Shown in pieces: positions 15,143-21,974 of a stretch of DNA of 24,036 bases. Each line of letters begins with the position of its first letter. The first letter of the stretch is position 1. Source of the DNA: a virus; the IMG/VR virus record IMGVR_UViG_3300008012_000187, positions 1 to 24,036 of that record; one strand, written 5' to 3'. The notes under the pieces were generated by a model, which was given only the letters and a program-made list of their open reading frames with translations, searched no databases and was not told where the DNA came from. Both the position numbers and the translations under genes were made by a program.

Positions 15143-15166
15143 AAAGGGGAACTTTAGTTCCCCTTT
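15143..15166 (-). terminator. Hairpin terminator, perfect 10-bp stem
   Basis: AAAGGGGAAC and GTTCCCCTTT form a perfect 10-bp stem with a 4-nt loop, followed on the minus strand by CTTAT. It ends the unit carrying the lipoprotein gene. The symmetric A/T ends could make it bidirectional, though the plus-strand T-run is short. The stop codon of the possible frameshift extension lies in its loop. Confidence 0.75.
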
Positions 15167-15249
15167 ACAGTTCTACATTTCTGTGGGAACTCTGAACAAT
15201 AGAGCATCATTGCCTCAAGCAACATTGCTGTTGGAATGATATCCTCTAC
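15154..15249 (-). other. Possible -1 frameshift extension of lipoprotein, or tiny ORF
   Basis: The lipoprotein gene ends GAA AAA AAG TAG, which contains the slippery heptamer A AAA AAG (15255-15249) directly before the stop. A -1 shift would read on for 31 residues (VEDIIPTAMLLEAMMLYCSE, then FPQKCRTVKGN) to a TAA at 15156-15154. The segment looks protein-like and has two cysteines. The other reading is an independent peptide from ATG 15225, or a non-ATG start after GAGG. No gene with a normal start explains this interval otherwise. Confidence 0.35.
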
Positions 15250-15521
15250 TTTTTTTCAGGTTGCTCTTTCTGTAGTTCGTCTGTCTGTCTGTCGACTTCT
15301 TCAGCAACGTTATCAACGATACCTGTTGCTGTATCAACAGCCAATGTTCCGACTGATACTACATCATTAGCAACTGCCTTGGTGATTGTTGCAGTTCCTT
15401 TGACTGCTCCATCAACAACGCCAGTTGTAAACTCTTTTCCACCTTCAATAACTGCTCCAACTGAGGCACATGAAGGGAGAAATACCACAGAAAATAGTAA
15501 CATATACATTACTATTCTCAT
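15246..15521 (-). CDS. Small lipoprotein
   Basis: A 91-residue protein with a lipoprotein signal peptide: MRIVMYMLLFSVVFLPSCAS, with lipobox LPSC (cysteine at 18). The mature part is a small, repetitive A/V/T/G-rich helix (VVDGAVKGTATITKAVANDV, VDTATGIVDNVAEEVD) with a charged end. It would sit in the outer membrane after lipidation. A possible outer-membrane spanin (Rz1-like) is one reading, but no partner inner-membrane spanin is recognised, so that is speculation. GGAG lies 5 nt before the ATG, and a late promoter box is 59 nt upstream. See the separate entry on the -1 frameshift at its end. Confidence 0.8.
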   Translation of the reverse strand: MRIVMYMLLFSVVFLPSCASVGAVIEGGKEFTTGVVDGAVKGTATITKAVANDVVSVGTLAVDTATGIVDNVAEEVDRQTDELQKEQPEKK

Positions 15522-15528
15522 AATTACT

Positions 15529-15572
15529 CCAATATTGGTGTATTTCGTTAGACTGCCAACTGCAAATCTAAC
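15529..15572 (-). promoter_or_regulatory. Hairpin and palindrome in lipoprotein leader
   Basis: In the leader between the late promoter and the lipoprotein ATG, a 6-bp inverted repeat (GTTAGA/TCTAAC, 15547-15572) is followed by a perfect 10-bp palindrome CCAATATTGG (15529-15538) that includes the Shine-Dalgarno GGAG. Pairing could limit ribosome access. Regulation is inferred only. Confidence 0.35.
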
Positions 15573-15579
15573 CCCTCAT

Positions 15580-15819
15580 TTATTTATGTAAGGTGATAAC
15601 CTGTGGATTATGATGTTCGTAATTATAAAATTCCATAGTCTCTTCTATTTGCATTCTTAAATGTCCGTATGCTAAAATAAGGGCACAGCAAATGCATAAT
15701 GCAAATGAGTATATTACGATATTAAACATTGCAATAGGGAATAGATAGAAGAGTGCAAGTATGTGAGCAACCAACACACTATACACATAAAACTTGATAC
15801 TAATCAGTAGATACCACAT
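15580..15819 (-). CDS. Small two-helix membrane protein (holin-like size)
   Basis: A 79-residue protein almost wholly made of two membrane helices (about 4-27 and 30-51, FNIVIYSFALCICCALILAY) with a polar C-terminal tail (HLRMQIEETMEFYNYEHHNP). It overlaps the upstream 57-residue membrane gene by 20 nt. The size and topology fit a class II-type holin, and a T4-type lysozyme is encoded 4 kb away, but no further evidence supports holin function. It ends at a late promoter box serving the lipoprotein gene. Confidence 0.65.
   Translation of the reverse strand: MWYLLISIKFYVYSVLVAHILALFYLFPIAMFNIVIYSFALCICCALILAYGHLRMQIEETMEFYNYEHHNPQVITLHK
15581..15588 (-). promoter_or_regulatory. Late promoter box (CATAAATA)
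   Basis: CATAAATA on the minus strand, overlapping the end of the two-helix membrane gene and 59 nt before the lipoprotein ATG, with a good Shine-Dalgarno further on. A normal late-promoter layout. Confidence 0.55.
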
Positions 15820-15973
15820 CTTTATCTAAAAGTAAATCTTTGAAGTCATTTGAATGCCAATAACTGTCCAGTGTAATATCCACTACCAGTGCAATCAAAA
15901 CAAATGTTAAAATTATTCCGAGATATAAGTTGATGAAGGCATTAATCTTCATCCATCGTATCATGTGTTTCAT
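15800..15973 (-). CDS. 57-residue single-pass membrane protein
   Basis: A short minus-strand gene, ATG at 15973 and TAG at 15802-15800: MKHMIRWMKINAFINLYLGI, then ILTFVLIALVVDITLD, SYWHSNDFKDLLLDKDVVSTD. One membrane helix spans about 12-33, with a basic N-terminus (inside) and an acidic C-terminus. The start overlaps the upstream stop as ATGA and its end overlaps the next membrane gene by 20 nt, so the three are translationally coupled behind the polymerase gene. Function unknown. Confidence 0.65.
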   Translation of the reverse strand: MKHMIRWMKINAFINLYLGIILTFVLIALVVDITLDSYWHSNDFKDLLLDKDVVSTD

Positions 15974-16200
15974 TTTCTATTCCTTACAAATTCTAATTCT
16001 TGTTGCCAGTTCTTTTTATTCTGTTCTGCTTCACCACTTCCTCTTTGGGCTAGTATAACCCTACCCCCATCCATATCAATACGAATACTGTCAGTGGTAA
16101 TAACCTCACCATGTCGTCCAACGAATACTCCTGTTAGTTCTCCTGTTGTATCTTCAGGATGTAGATTAGTTATTAGTTCAATTAGTTCTTCTTTTGTCAT
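15970..16200 (-). CDS. Small hypothetical protein coupled to DNA polymerase
   Basis: A 76-residue soluble protein, MTKEELIELITNLHPEDTTG, then ELTGVFVGRHGEVITTDSIR and GGRVILAQRGSGEAEQNKKN. The beta-like core with a helical N-terminus is not recognised. Its ATG overlaps the polymerase stop as ATGA, and its own stop overlaps the next ATG in the same way, so its synthesis is tied to that of the polymerase. Function unknown. Confidence 0.7.
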   Translation of the reverse strand: MTKEELIELITNLHPEDTTGELTGVFVGRHGEVITTDSIRIDMDGGRVILAQRGSGEAEQNKKNWQQELEFVRNRK

Positions 16201-18713
16201 GCGAAAAATGAGTCGAGTGATGCAACTGGTTCTACGTTCCAGTTGATTAAATTAATTACTGCTTTCAATGGTTCTATGAAAGTCTTGTCAAACTGTAGGT
16301 CATAATCAACAAACCTATGAAGGTCAAATTCTCTAGGTAGAACACCCACAAAGGATATAACATTTTCATTGATAGGATTTGGAGTTGATAGATAAGTGAA
16401 GTGTATCTTGTCACTGTTTTTGATGGTTTCATATCTCATTTCCAAGTTCTTTTTATTAAGAAGATGATTATAGAGTAGAGCTCCTCTCACATGAATTGGA
16501 GTTCCTTTATCGTATATGTTTGTTCCGTGTCTGTATTGATGAAGGTTGTTACATCCACGAGGACATGCAACTTCCTCAGGTGGTAGATTACGAAACTCCT
16601 TACGAGAAGTTTCTACGAATTTCCATAAGTCTTGTTCCGTTCCACTCATCACTACTTTAAATGCTTCAGTAAGTTTCTTTCTGACCCATTGTGGAGTTGA
16701 AGACTTTGCAGTCTCAATACCCATCATCTTAAGTTTAGGTTCTTCAAAACGAACCCCCTCTGAGTCATACACATTTAGAATGTATCTTTTCTTTGCAGTC
16801 CAAATACCTCTGTCTGCAATAACTTCACGTCCCATATCCATCTTCTGTTGGAATGCATTGGTATAGTCTGCAAGTTCTTTAAATCCGTCTTTAAGACATT
16901 TCTCAATCTGCACTTCAGCTTTAGAAAGGAAGTCAATAATTTTGTCCTTCGGTGTGTCTTCGGGAAACACTTGTTGCACTAGTTTGTCCATAGTGATATA
17001 AACAGAGTCCGTATCCATTGCAACAACATAGTCTTCATTGTCTGTCTTAAGTGTATTGTTTAGAAACTCATTAACTTTCTTCTCTGCCCCCTGGATGACA
17101 TATTGACCACTCATGGTGATTGACTCTGCAAGGTCGATAGAAAAGAATGCAAAGTATTGATTTGCTAATGCACCATAAGCTGAGTTTAGTGCAATCTTTC
17201 TGACCTGTTGATTGTTGTATGCACGTTTGATAAGTGTATCAAGTTCCCTTTTTCGTTTGGTGTCCTTACACTTCTCTCGTTCCTTCTGATACTCAATCAT
17301 CTTACCTTTCCATGCCTTACGTTCTTCATAGAAAGTTTCCATAAGTTCAGGAAGAAACCCTTGTTTTTCTCGTGTATACAAAACACCATTTGGACAAACA
17401 GTTAAATTCTTTTGTTTGATATACGACAGGTCTTCATCTTTGTTCAACATCTTCTGAACATTTGTAGTGAGTCTATTACCCCTAACCATCTTCTCAGGTG
17501 AAATATTAAACTGCATAATCAAATGTGGATACAGTGAGTTCAAGTCAAAAGACATAACCCAATCGTGCATTCCAGTAATAGGTTCTTTCACGTATGCACC
17601 AACGATTCGTGTAGTCTTATCGTTTCCAGTTTTAAGTCTCTGTGGTGGTGTTTGAATACCTTGGTCTTTTAAGAAGTTGTAGATGATTGTTTCCCAATAC
17701 TTCACCATTCCAAAAGTATCGTTGTAGTTACACTTTGCAGTATAACTCATTGTTTGAACGAGTTCAAGTAGTCCAAGTTTCTCTTCAAGTTGTTCAACCA
17801 ACACTGCATCTTTGACATTGTATTCAAGGAACTTTGCATAATCTTGTTTGTAGAGTGTGTGCAATGAACCATATTCAGAATAGTCCAACTTACCTGTTCC
17901 AAGTTCTACATTTGAAATGTGGTCTAGTTTATAAGACTCTTGGTTAACAAAGGTATGTTTCTTGTAGAGTTCTAGATAGTCAACAATATTAATACCGTAG
18001 AGTGTATAAGCTTGGTTCTTTTGTCCAAACCCACTACCAAACTCTCTCATGTCTGACATACCCCATGGAGAAAGTTTCTTGTGTTCTCCCTCACCAAAGA
18101 GTCTATCAATACGATTACAGATATAAGTTATGTCAAAAGTGTCAACATTCCAACCTGTAATAATATCAAACTGTTCCTTTCTCCAATACTTTATAAATTC
18201 AGTTAGAAGGTGTGCTTCATTCTTACAATTGTAGTAGACTACATCTGTTCTATCGTGTTCCCAAGGGCCTATACCAAAGACATGTGAATCTTTACCGAAT
18301 GGTTTAATTGTAATTGCATTAATCTTTTCATTTGCAAGTGAAGGTTCGGGAAACCCATCTTCACACTCACACTCTATATCAAGTGTTGCAGTCCGAATCA
18401 GTTTAGTATTGTAGTTGATGTCCCCCTGAAATTTATCAGAGATATAAGTGTAGACATATCTGTCGTATCCATGGATTTCAAATCCTTCAACCCCTGTATA
18501 CTTTTCTCTGAACTTTCTTGCACCACCCATTGAATCAAGTTCAACCACTTCAAGTGGATAACCATCTAATGAACGATAAGGTGTATCACCTTTCTTAGAA
18601 CGAACAAAATGTTTAGGGCGATAAGATACTGACAACTTTTGTTTTGTGTTGCCTTTGTATCCTGTTACGAGTATTTTGTCACGTGTGCGACAGACATTTG
18701 TGTAGAAATCCAT
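16197..18713 (-). CDS. 43: Family B DNA polymerase, T4 gp43 type
   Basis: An 838-residue replicative polymerase with 3'-5' proofreading, a little shorter than T4 gp43. Exonuclease motifs: LDIE (D112, E114), ITGWNVDTFD (N189, D194) and YNVKD (Y298, D302). Polymerase motifs: A, SFDLNSLYP (D389); B, KIALNSAYG (K505 to G513); C, AMDTDSV (D566, D568). All catalytic residues seem intact. The start lies in a perfect hairpin and lacks a clear Shine-Dalgarno, which suggests autogenous translational control as known for T4 gp43. Three small genes follow by overlapping starts. It carries out genome replication with the gp41 helicase and UvsX. Confidence 0.97.
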   Translation of the reverse strand: MDFYTNVCRTRDKILVTGYKGNTKQKLSVSYRPKHFVRSKKGDTPYRSLDGYPLEVVELDSMGGARKFREKYTGVEGFEIHGYDRYVYTYISDKFQGDINYNTKLIRTATLDIECECEDGFPEPSLANEKINAITIKPFGKDSHVFGIGPWEHDRTDVVYYNCKNEAHLLTEFIKYWRKEQFDIITGWNVDTFDITYICNRIDRLFGEGEHKKLSPWGMSDMREFGSGFGQKNQAYTLYGINIVDYLELYKKHTFVNQESYKLDHISNVELGTGKLDYSEYGSLHTLYKQDYAKFLEYNVKDAVLVEQLEEKLGLLELVQTMSYTAKCNYNDTFGMVKYWETIIYNFLKDQGIQTPPQRLKTGNDKTTRIVGAYVKEPITGMHDWVMSFDLNSLYPHLIMQFNISPEKMVRGNRLTTNVQKMLNKDEDLSYIKQKNLTVCPNGVLYTREKQGFLPELMETFYEERKAWKGKMIEYQKEREKCKDTKRKRELDTLIKRAYNNQQVRKIALNSAYGALANQYFAFFSIDLAESITMSGQYVIQGAEKKVNEFLNNTLKTDNEDYVVAMDTDSVYITMDKLVQQVFPEDTPKDKIIDFLSKAEVQIEKCLKDGFKELADYTNAFQQKMDMGREVIADRGIWTAKKRYILNVYDSEGVRFEEPKLKMMGIETAKSSTPQWVRKKLTEAFKVVMSGTEQDLWKFVETSRKEFRNLPPEEVACPRGCNNLHQYRHGTNIYDKGTPIHVRGALLYNHLLNKKNLEMRYETIKNSDKIHFTYLSTPNPINENVISFVGVLPREFDLHRFVDYDLQFDKTFIEPLKAVINLINWNVEPVASLDSFFA

Positions 18714-18734
18714 ACTGTAATGATACTACAGTAT
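18712..18734 (-). promoter_or_regulatory. Hairpin over the DNA polymerase start codon (putative translational operator)
   Basis: A perfect 8-bp inverted repeat, ATACTGTA and TACAGTAT, with a 7-nt spacer; a G-U pair can extend it to 9 bp. The mRNA 3' arm ends in the A and U of the polymerase AUG. No clear Shine-Dalgarno lies before the start. T4 and RB69 gp43 bind a hairpin in their own mRNA leader and block translation, so this is a good candidate for the same role. The sequence of the loop differs from the T4 operator, as far as I recall. Confidence 0.6.
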
Positions 18735-18961
18735 TAGGATTCTGTCAATGTGGTTTGTGGTGTTCCGAAGTGTTTATTTAGAACATCTTTCATATCTTCA
18801 TAGTGTGCAATGTGTTCTAATTCTTTTTCGATTGTTTCTAAATGGTCGGAGTGTTCTGCAACCCCTATTGGATTTTTAAGATGAATCTCAACATTCATCT
18901 TATGTTTCGTAATGTGTGCATCTGCATGTGCAATTAAAGCTTTAACTATTTCATCTTTCAT
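18734..18961 (-). CDS. Conserved hypothetical protein upstream of polymerase
   Basis: A 75-residue, histidine-rich helical protein (MKDEIVKALIAHADAHITKH, with HLKNPIGVAEHSDHLETIEK and ELEHIAHYEDMKDVLNKHFG). I recall a similar small protein in T4-like marine phages. The Shine-Dalgarno AGGATAAG precedes the ATG. The stop codon lies right at the outer edge of the hairpin over the polymerase start, so ribosomes ending here would disturb that hairpin. Function unknown. Confidence 0.75.
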   Translation of the reverse strand: MKDEIVKALIAHADAHITKHKMNVEIHLKNPIGVAEHSDHLETIEKELEHIAHYEDMKDVLNKHFGTPQTTLTES

Positions 18962-18970
18962 AATCTTATC

Positions 18971-19237
18971 CTACTCAACTATATTCATTATCTCTAATAC
19001 AGACCACCCATTAGTAGAAATCATATTTTGTAGTTGTGTTCTTTTTTCAAGAAATGTTGTATCTTCTATACTTGATAATAACATTACATTAGAGTAAGCC
19101 TCAACTACAACTGTCTCAGTTCCATCATCAATTGCTTCTTGTAGATAAACATTAAACCTATAGATATCGTCTTCTGAATAAGTTTTATCTATAGTAAATG
19201 CAGTTTGTTCTACTTCTGTTGTTAGTGGTGCTTGCAT
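18971..19237 (-). CDS. Hypothetical phage protein
   Basis: An 88-residue acidic protein, MQAPLTTEVEQTAFTIDKTY, with DIYRFNVYLQEAIDDGTETV and FLEKRTQLQNMISTNGWSVL. There is no membrane segment and no known motif. Shine-Dalgarno GAGGAAG lies 3 nt before the ATG, and its first base overlaps the stop of the previous gene. It is part of the small-gene run leading to the polymerase. Not recognised. Confidence 0.72.
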   Translation of the reverse strand: MQAPLTTEVEQTAFTIDKTYSEDDIYRFNVYLQEAIDDGTETVVVEAYSNVMLLSSIEDTTFLEKRTQLQNMISTNGWSVLEIMNIVE

Positions 19238-19512
19238 TATCTTCCTCTTTGATTTCCTGTAGACACTTTGTAATTTGTTTCTAACTGTGGTTTCACTTCA
19301 AAGACATTCATAACCATGTCTTTTTTAAATGTGAAATTGTATTCTTTTGCAAATGGAACGTAATCTGCAAGATTAACTTCCATTCTCCCTTCAGTGATAT
19401 TTACTAGACATTGTTTAACATCTACTAATTTGTGGTTACCATTCCATGTTTGGTTGTGGAACCCCATAACAACCTCACCAGTTGTTAATCGTAGAGCTTT
19501 GATATTAGACAT
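19237..19512 (-). CDS. Hypothetical protein, possibly Sm/LSm-like fold
   Basis: A 91-residue protein, MSNIKALRLTTGEVVMGFHN, then HKLVDVKQCLVNITEGRMEV and FTFKKDMVMNVFEVKPQLET. The alternating short strands (IKALRLTTGEVVMGF...KLVDVKQCLV) resemble the start of a small Sm-like beta barrel, as seen in several phage proteins of this size. This is only pattern resemblance. Its ATG overlaps the lysozyme stop by 8 nt and is preceded by AAGG. Function unknown. Confidence 0.72.
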   Translation of the reverse strand: MSNIKALRLTTGEVVMGFHNQTWNGNHKLVDVKQCLVNITEGRMEVNLADYVPFAKEYNFTFKKDMVMNVFEVKPQLETNYKVSTGNQRGR

Positions 19513-19948
19513 TTTCTAACCTTGACATGAGTCTTTCTGCACGATTAGTAACCTGTCTATACCATTTACTGTCACGTCCTTCGACTCCTGCTCGTTTCCA
19601 GTCTCCTTCTTCTAATGCCTTTCTAAAGTTTTTAAATCCACCTAATCTTGTTCGTCCCATGTTAAACATCATGTTTACAATAACTTGTTGAACTTCATCT
19701 GGCCAGTCTGTAAAACCTTCTCCGTATAGTGCAACACATTCGGAGATTGCTGTGTCGAGGTCTCTTTCGAAACACTCCTTAACTCTTTCTTCACTGACTG
19801 GAGTTCCAACAGGTTTTCCAAATTCTTCATCACTTTCGAGGATAAGATGACCGACTCCAAATGTGGGTAGACCTAAATGGTCAAGGTAAACCTCATTTAC
19901 CACCCCTTCATCAATTTTAAGTTGATTAAATACTGCTTCTCTATTCAT
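19505..19948 (-). CDS. e: T4-type lysozyme (endolysin)
   Basis: A 147-residue muramidase of the T4 e family that breaks the glycan chain of the cell wall at lysis. The catalytic triad is placed as in T4: E14 (in IDEG), D23 (YLDHLG) and T29 (PTFGVGH). Other family signs are VIVNMMFNMGRTRLGGFKNF and SKWYRQVTNRAERLMSRLE. It has no signal peptide, so it needs a holin. The ATG at 19948 is chosen because it matches the T4 start and has AGGA at fitting spacing; the frame is open to 20029 inside the preceding gene. A CATAAATA box lies 9 nt before the ATG. Confidence 0.95.
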   Translation of the reverse strand: MNREAVFNQLKIDEGVVNEVYLDHLGLPTFGVGHLILESDEEFGKPVGTPVSEERVKECFERDLDTAISECVALYGEGFTDWPDEVQQVIVNMMFNMGRTRLGGFKNFRKALEEGDWKRAGVEGRDSKWYRQVTNRAERLMSRLENV

Positions 19949-19957
19949 AGTTGTCCT

Positions 19958-19965
19958 ATATTTAT
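19958..19965 (-). promoter_or_regulatory. Late promoter box (CATAAATA)
   Basis: CATAAATA on the minus strand, 9 nt before the lysozyme ATG, in the gap after the phosphoribosyltransferase stop. An AGGA Shine-Dalgarno lies between box and ATG. Late expression of lysozyme is expected. Confidence 0.55.
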
Positions 19966-19967
19966 GT

Positions 19968-20405
19968 TTACCACGGAAAGTAAAAACCTGTTTTTTGCAA
20001 ATGATATCTTGCAAAAGTGACTTTATCATTTATCTCATTACTCTCAGTAGCTGTTAATGTAAAACCCAAACTATTGGGTATAAAATCTAAAACTGTATCA
20101 AGTGTAAGACCTGAGTCATACATATCATCTAATACAAGTGTTCTACCTTCAACTCTAATGTCGTGTATCCAATATGGATTCTTATCATTACCATTTCTTG
20201 TTTGAAACCCGACAATACTTAACGGTAGTTGTGTATATGAAGATGCAATTATTGCTGGGATTAATCCACCTCTGTAGATACCTACAATATTTTGAAAATC
20301 ATTCTCTCTTAAATATGTTTTAAGAATTGATTCATCTTCTTTAAGATGACGCCATTGGTAATGACTAAGTCCACCAGCACCAACTTTAACTGCTGGGTTT
20401 ATCAT
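19968..20405 (-). CDS. Phosphoribosyltransferase
   Basis: A 145-residue type I phosphoribosyltransferase. The PRPP-binding motif is TLVLDDMYDSGLT (about 89-101, D93-D94), and an upstream IVGIYRGGLIPAIIAS (40-55) matches the pyrophosphate loop region. The overall look is like the xanthine/hypoxanthine-guanine or small bacterial gpt-type enzymes that join a base to PRPP. It starts within the end of the 99-residue gene (20-nt overlap), which itself follows the DpdA-like gene. A role in handling 7-deazaguanine or purine bases is attractive, but the substrate cannot be read from the sequence. Confidence 0.85.
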   Translation of the reverse strand: MINPAVKVGAGGLSHYQWRHLKEDESILKTYLRENDFQNIVGIYRGGLIPAIIASSYTQLPLSIVGFQTRNGNDKNPYWIHDIRVEGRTLVLDDMYDSGLTLDTVLDFIPNSLGFTLTATESNEINDKVTFARYHLQKTGFYFPW

Positions 20406-20685
20406 CCTTTTCTTTTTCCCTTTCTATCTGCTCTTGCATGATTTCGATAAGAATGTCACCCATCAATTTATTTAGTTCCATATTATTTAGTAGATTGTCT
20501 ATCTCTTCTCCTGACTTTGGTAACCGTCTGATGGTTCTTTGAAAATTTATATTTGGTTTACCCTCTTCAAACTGAACCTTACCATATTGATAAACGAGTC
20601 CTTCAAACTCCCCACTAATAAGTTCTATAGCTGCATCCTGTTCAAAAGGATTTTCAACTACTCTATAAACACTACCAAACATCAT
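20386..20685 (-). CDS. 99-residue hypothetical protein coupled to dpdA
   Basis: A 99-residue protein, MMFGSVYRVVENPFEQDAAI, then ELISGEFEGLVYQYGKVQFE and acidic/helical EIDNLLNNMELNKLMGDILI with a charged tail. The N-terminal half is beta-like, the C-terminal half helical. The first ATG overlaps the DpdA-like stop as ATGA, the same linkage as in the preceding pathway genes, which suggests joint work. Its end overlaps the phosphoribosyltransferase start by 20 nt. Not recognised. Confidence 0.75.
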   Translation of the reverse strand: MMFGSVYRVVENPFEQDAAIELISGEFEGLVYQYGKVQFEEGKPNINFQRTIRRLPKSGEEIDNLLNNMELNKLMGDILIEIMQEQIEREKEKDDKPSS

Positions 20686-21974
20686 GAGAAAAACCCATCC
20701 AAACTACCTGAAAACGATTCTTCTAATTTGTCTTGAGAACCTTGTAGTGGTAACCAATCATTCACAAATTGTTTATAGTCCTTTATATTAGATAGACCTC
20801 TGTTAGGCACACTGGAAGGATTATTAACCATATCATTTACACGAGTCATAAAATTTTCTACTACTTGCATTTGCCAAAAGAATGGTAGTAGTTTTGCACC
20901 ATCCTTACCTTTGTCTGTATTATACAAACGTTCCTTTTCTGTATTCTCTAATGACCACTTAGTGCATTCTTGAATTAGAAAATCAAACGATGGTATATTC
21001 CATTGACTAAAATAGGATTTATTCAATTCAAATAACTCTGAAAACACTGGAACCAATTGATTTCTATAAAGGTCATCATAAGCTCTTGTTGTTGTTGCAG
21101 GACTATCTAAATCTGTGTTAACCCATAAGGTATCTCTGTATCTTGAGAAAAACCAAGAGTTAGCTTGTGTCGATGAATCGTATGAAACATTTTCAACAAA
21201 GTCAAAGTATTCAGGTGATACAAAAAAAGGTGTCAACATTTCATGTGACCCAACACCTAACAGATGTATATTCTTTTTGAGTTCTAATGGAATTTGAAAC
21301 TCTTTAACAGAATAAATCATTTCTGCACGATTTACAAATCCAATACCTGAACATGCAGATGAAAGACTAATACCCAAACAAGACTTTAATTCCTCTTCTG
21401 TTAGTCCTTCAACAATAGTCTCAATGTATTCTCTATATGATTCTAAATCTTGACCTTGAACAATTAAAGAAATTTTTGCACTAGAATCCATTTCATCAAA
21501 AACTTCAATCTGTCTCTTACAGTTTTCAAGTGTAGACTTTGCCTTTTCTTTAATAAGTTCTCTTGCAAATCTTCTTCCTACTGTAGAAGTCTTCATAGAC
21601 CATCCACTGTTAGACCCATCAAACTCTGTGGGGATGTCATCAAAAATCATTGCAACATCAGAATATTTAGCTTGGTGTTTATAGATACCTTCTTTGATTT
21701 CATCAGTAAGACCCTTCTTTGTTCTAGATAACTGTAGACCCCCTGAATCTGCAAAGTGTTGATACCATGAAGGCATTAACTCACGAATACACTCTCCGTG
21801 TTTAGGTTCACAATGTGAATTGAATAACATAGATACATTTTGGTTTTGGTATTTGTCATCTATGTCCTTTATCTTTCTATTGAATACGTCAACATAAGGT
21901 AAAAGAACAGAAGACTTATAATACAAGTCACCCGTTCCCATGGTCATACCCGAGATTACATATTCAAAATTCAT
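20682..21974 (-). CDS. dpdA: DpdA-like TGT-family transglycosylase (7-deazaguanine insertion into DNA)
   Basis: A 430-residue TIM-barrel enzyme related to tRNA-guanine transglycosylase. Key matches: HFADSGGLQLSR (D76, the TGT DSGGFQ motif), SDVAMIFDDIP (105-114, substrate-binding Asp region), SLIVQGQD (169-176, for GIVQGG), CLGISLSSACSG and LLGVGSHE (238-245, for MGVGTPE). D266 in YDSST is a likely nucleophile. The C-terminal CxCxxC-H zinc site of tRNA TGTs is not seen. Its place after queE-queC-folE makes exchange of DNA guanine for preQ0 or a derivative the most likely role. A tRNA-acting TGT is the alternative. It is translationally coupled on both sides by ATGA overlaps. Confidence 0.85.
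   Translation of the reverse strand: MNFEYVISGMTMGTGDLYYKSSVLLPYVDVFNRKIKDIDDKYQNQNVSMLFNSHCEPKHGECIRELMPSWYQHFADSGGLQLSRTKKGLTDEIKEGIYKHQAKYSDVAMIFDDIPTEFDGSNSGWSMKTSTVGRRFARELIKEKAKSTLENCKRQIEVFDEMDSSAKISLIVQGQDLESYREYIETIVEGLTEEELKSCLGISLSSACSGIGFVNRAEMIYSVKEFQIPLELKKNIHLLGVGSHEMLTPFFVSPEYFDFVENVSYDSSTQANSWFFSRYRDTLWVNTDLDSPATTTRAYDDLYRNQLVPVFSELFELNKSYFSQWNIPSFDFLIQECTKWSLENTEKERLYNTDKGKDGAKLLPFFWQMQVVENFMTRVNDMVNNPSSVPNRGLSNIKDYKQFVNDWLPLQGSQDKLEESFSGSLDGFFS

Noticed and set aside
19505-20029. Longer lysozyme starting at 20029
   Set aside because: It would overlap the phosphoribosyltransferase by 62 nt. The ATG at 19948 matches the T4 lysozyme start and has a Shine-Dalgarno.
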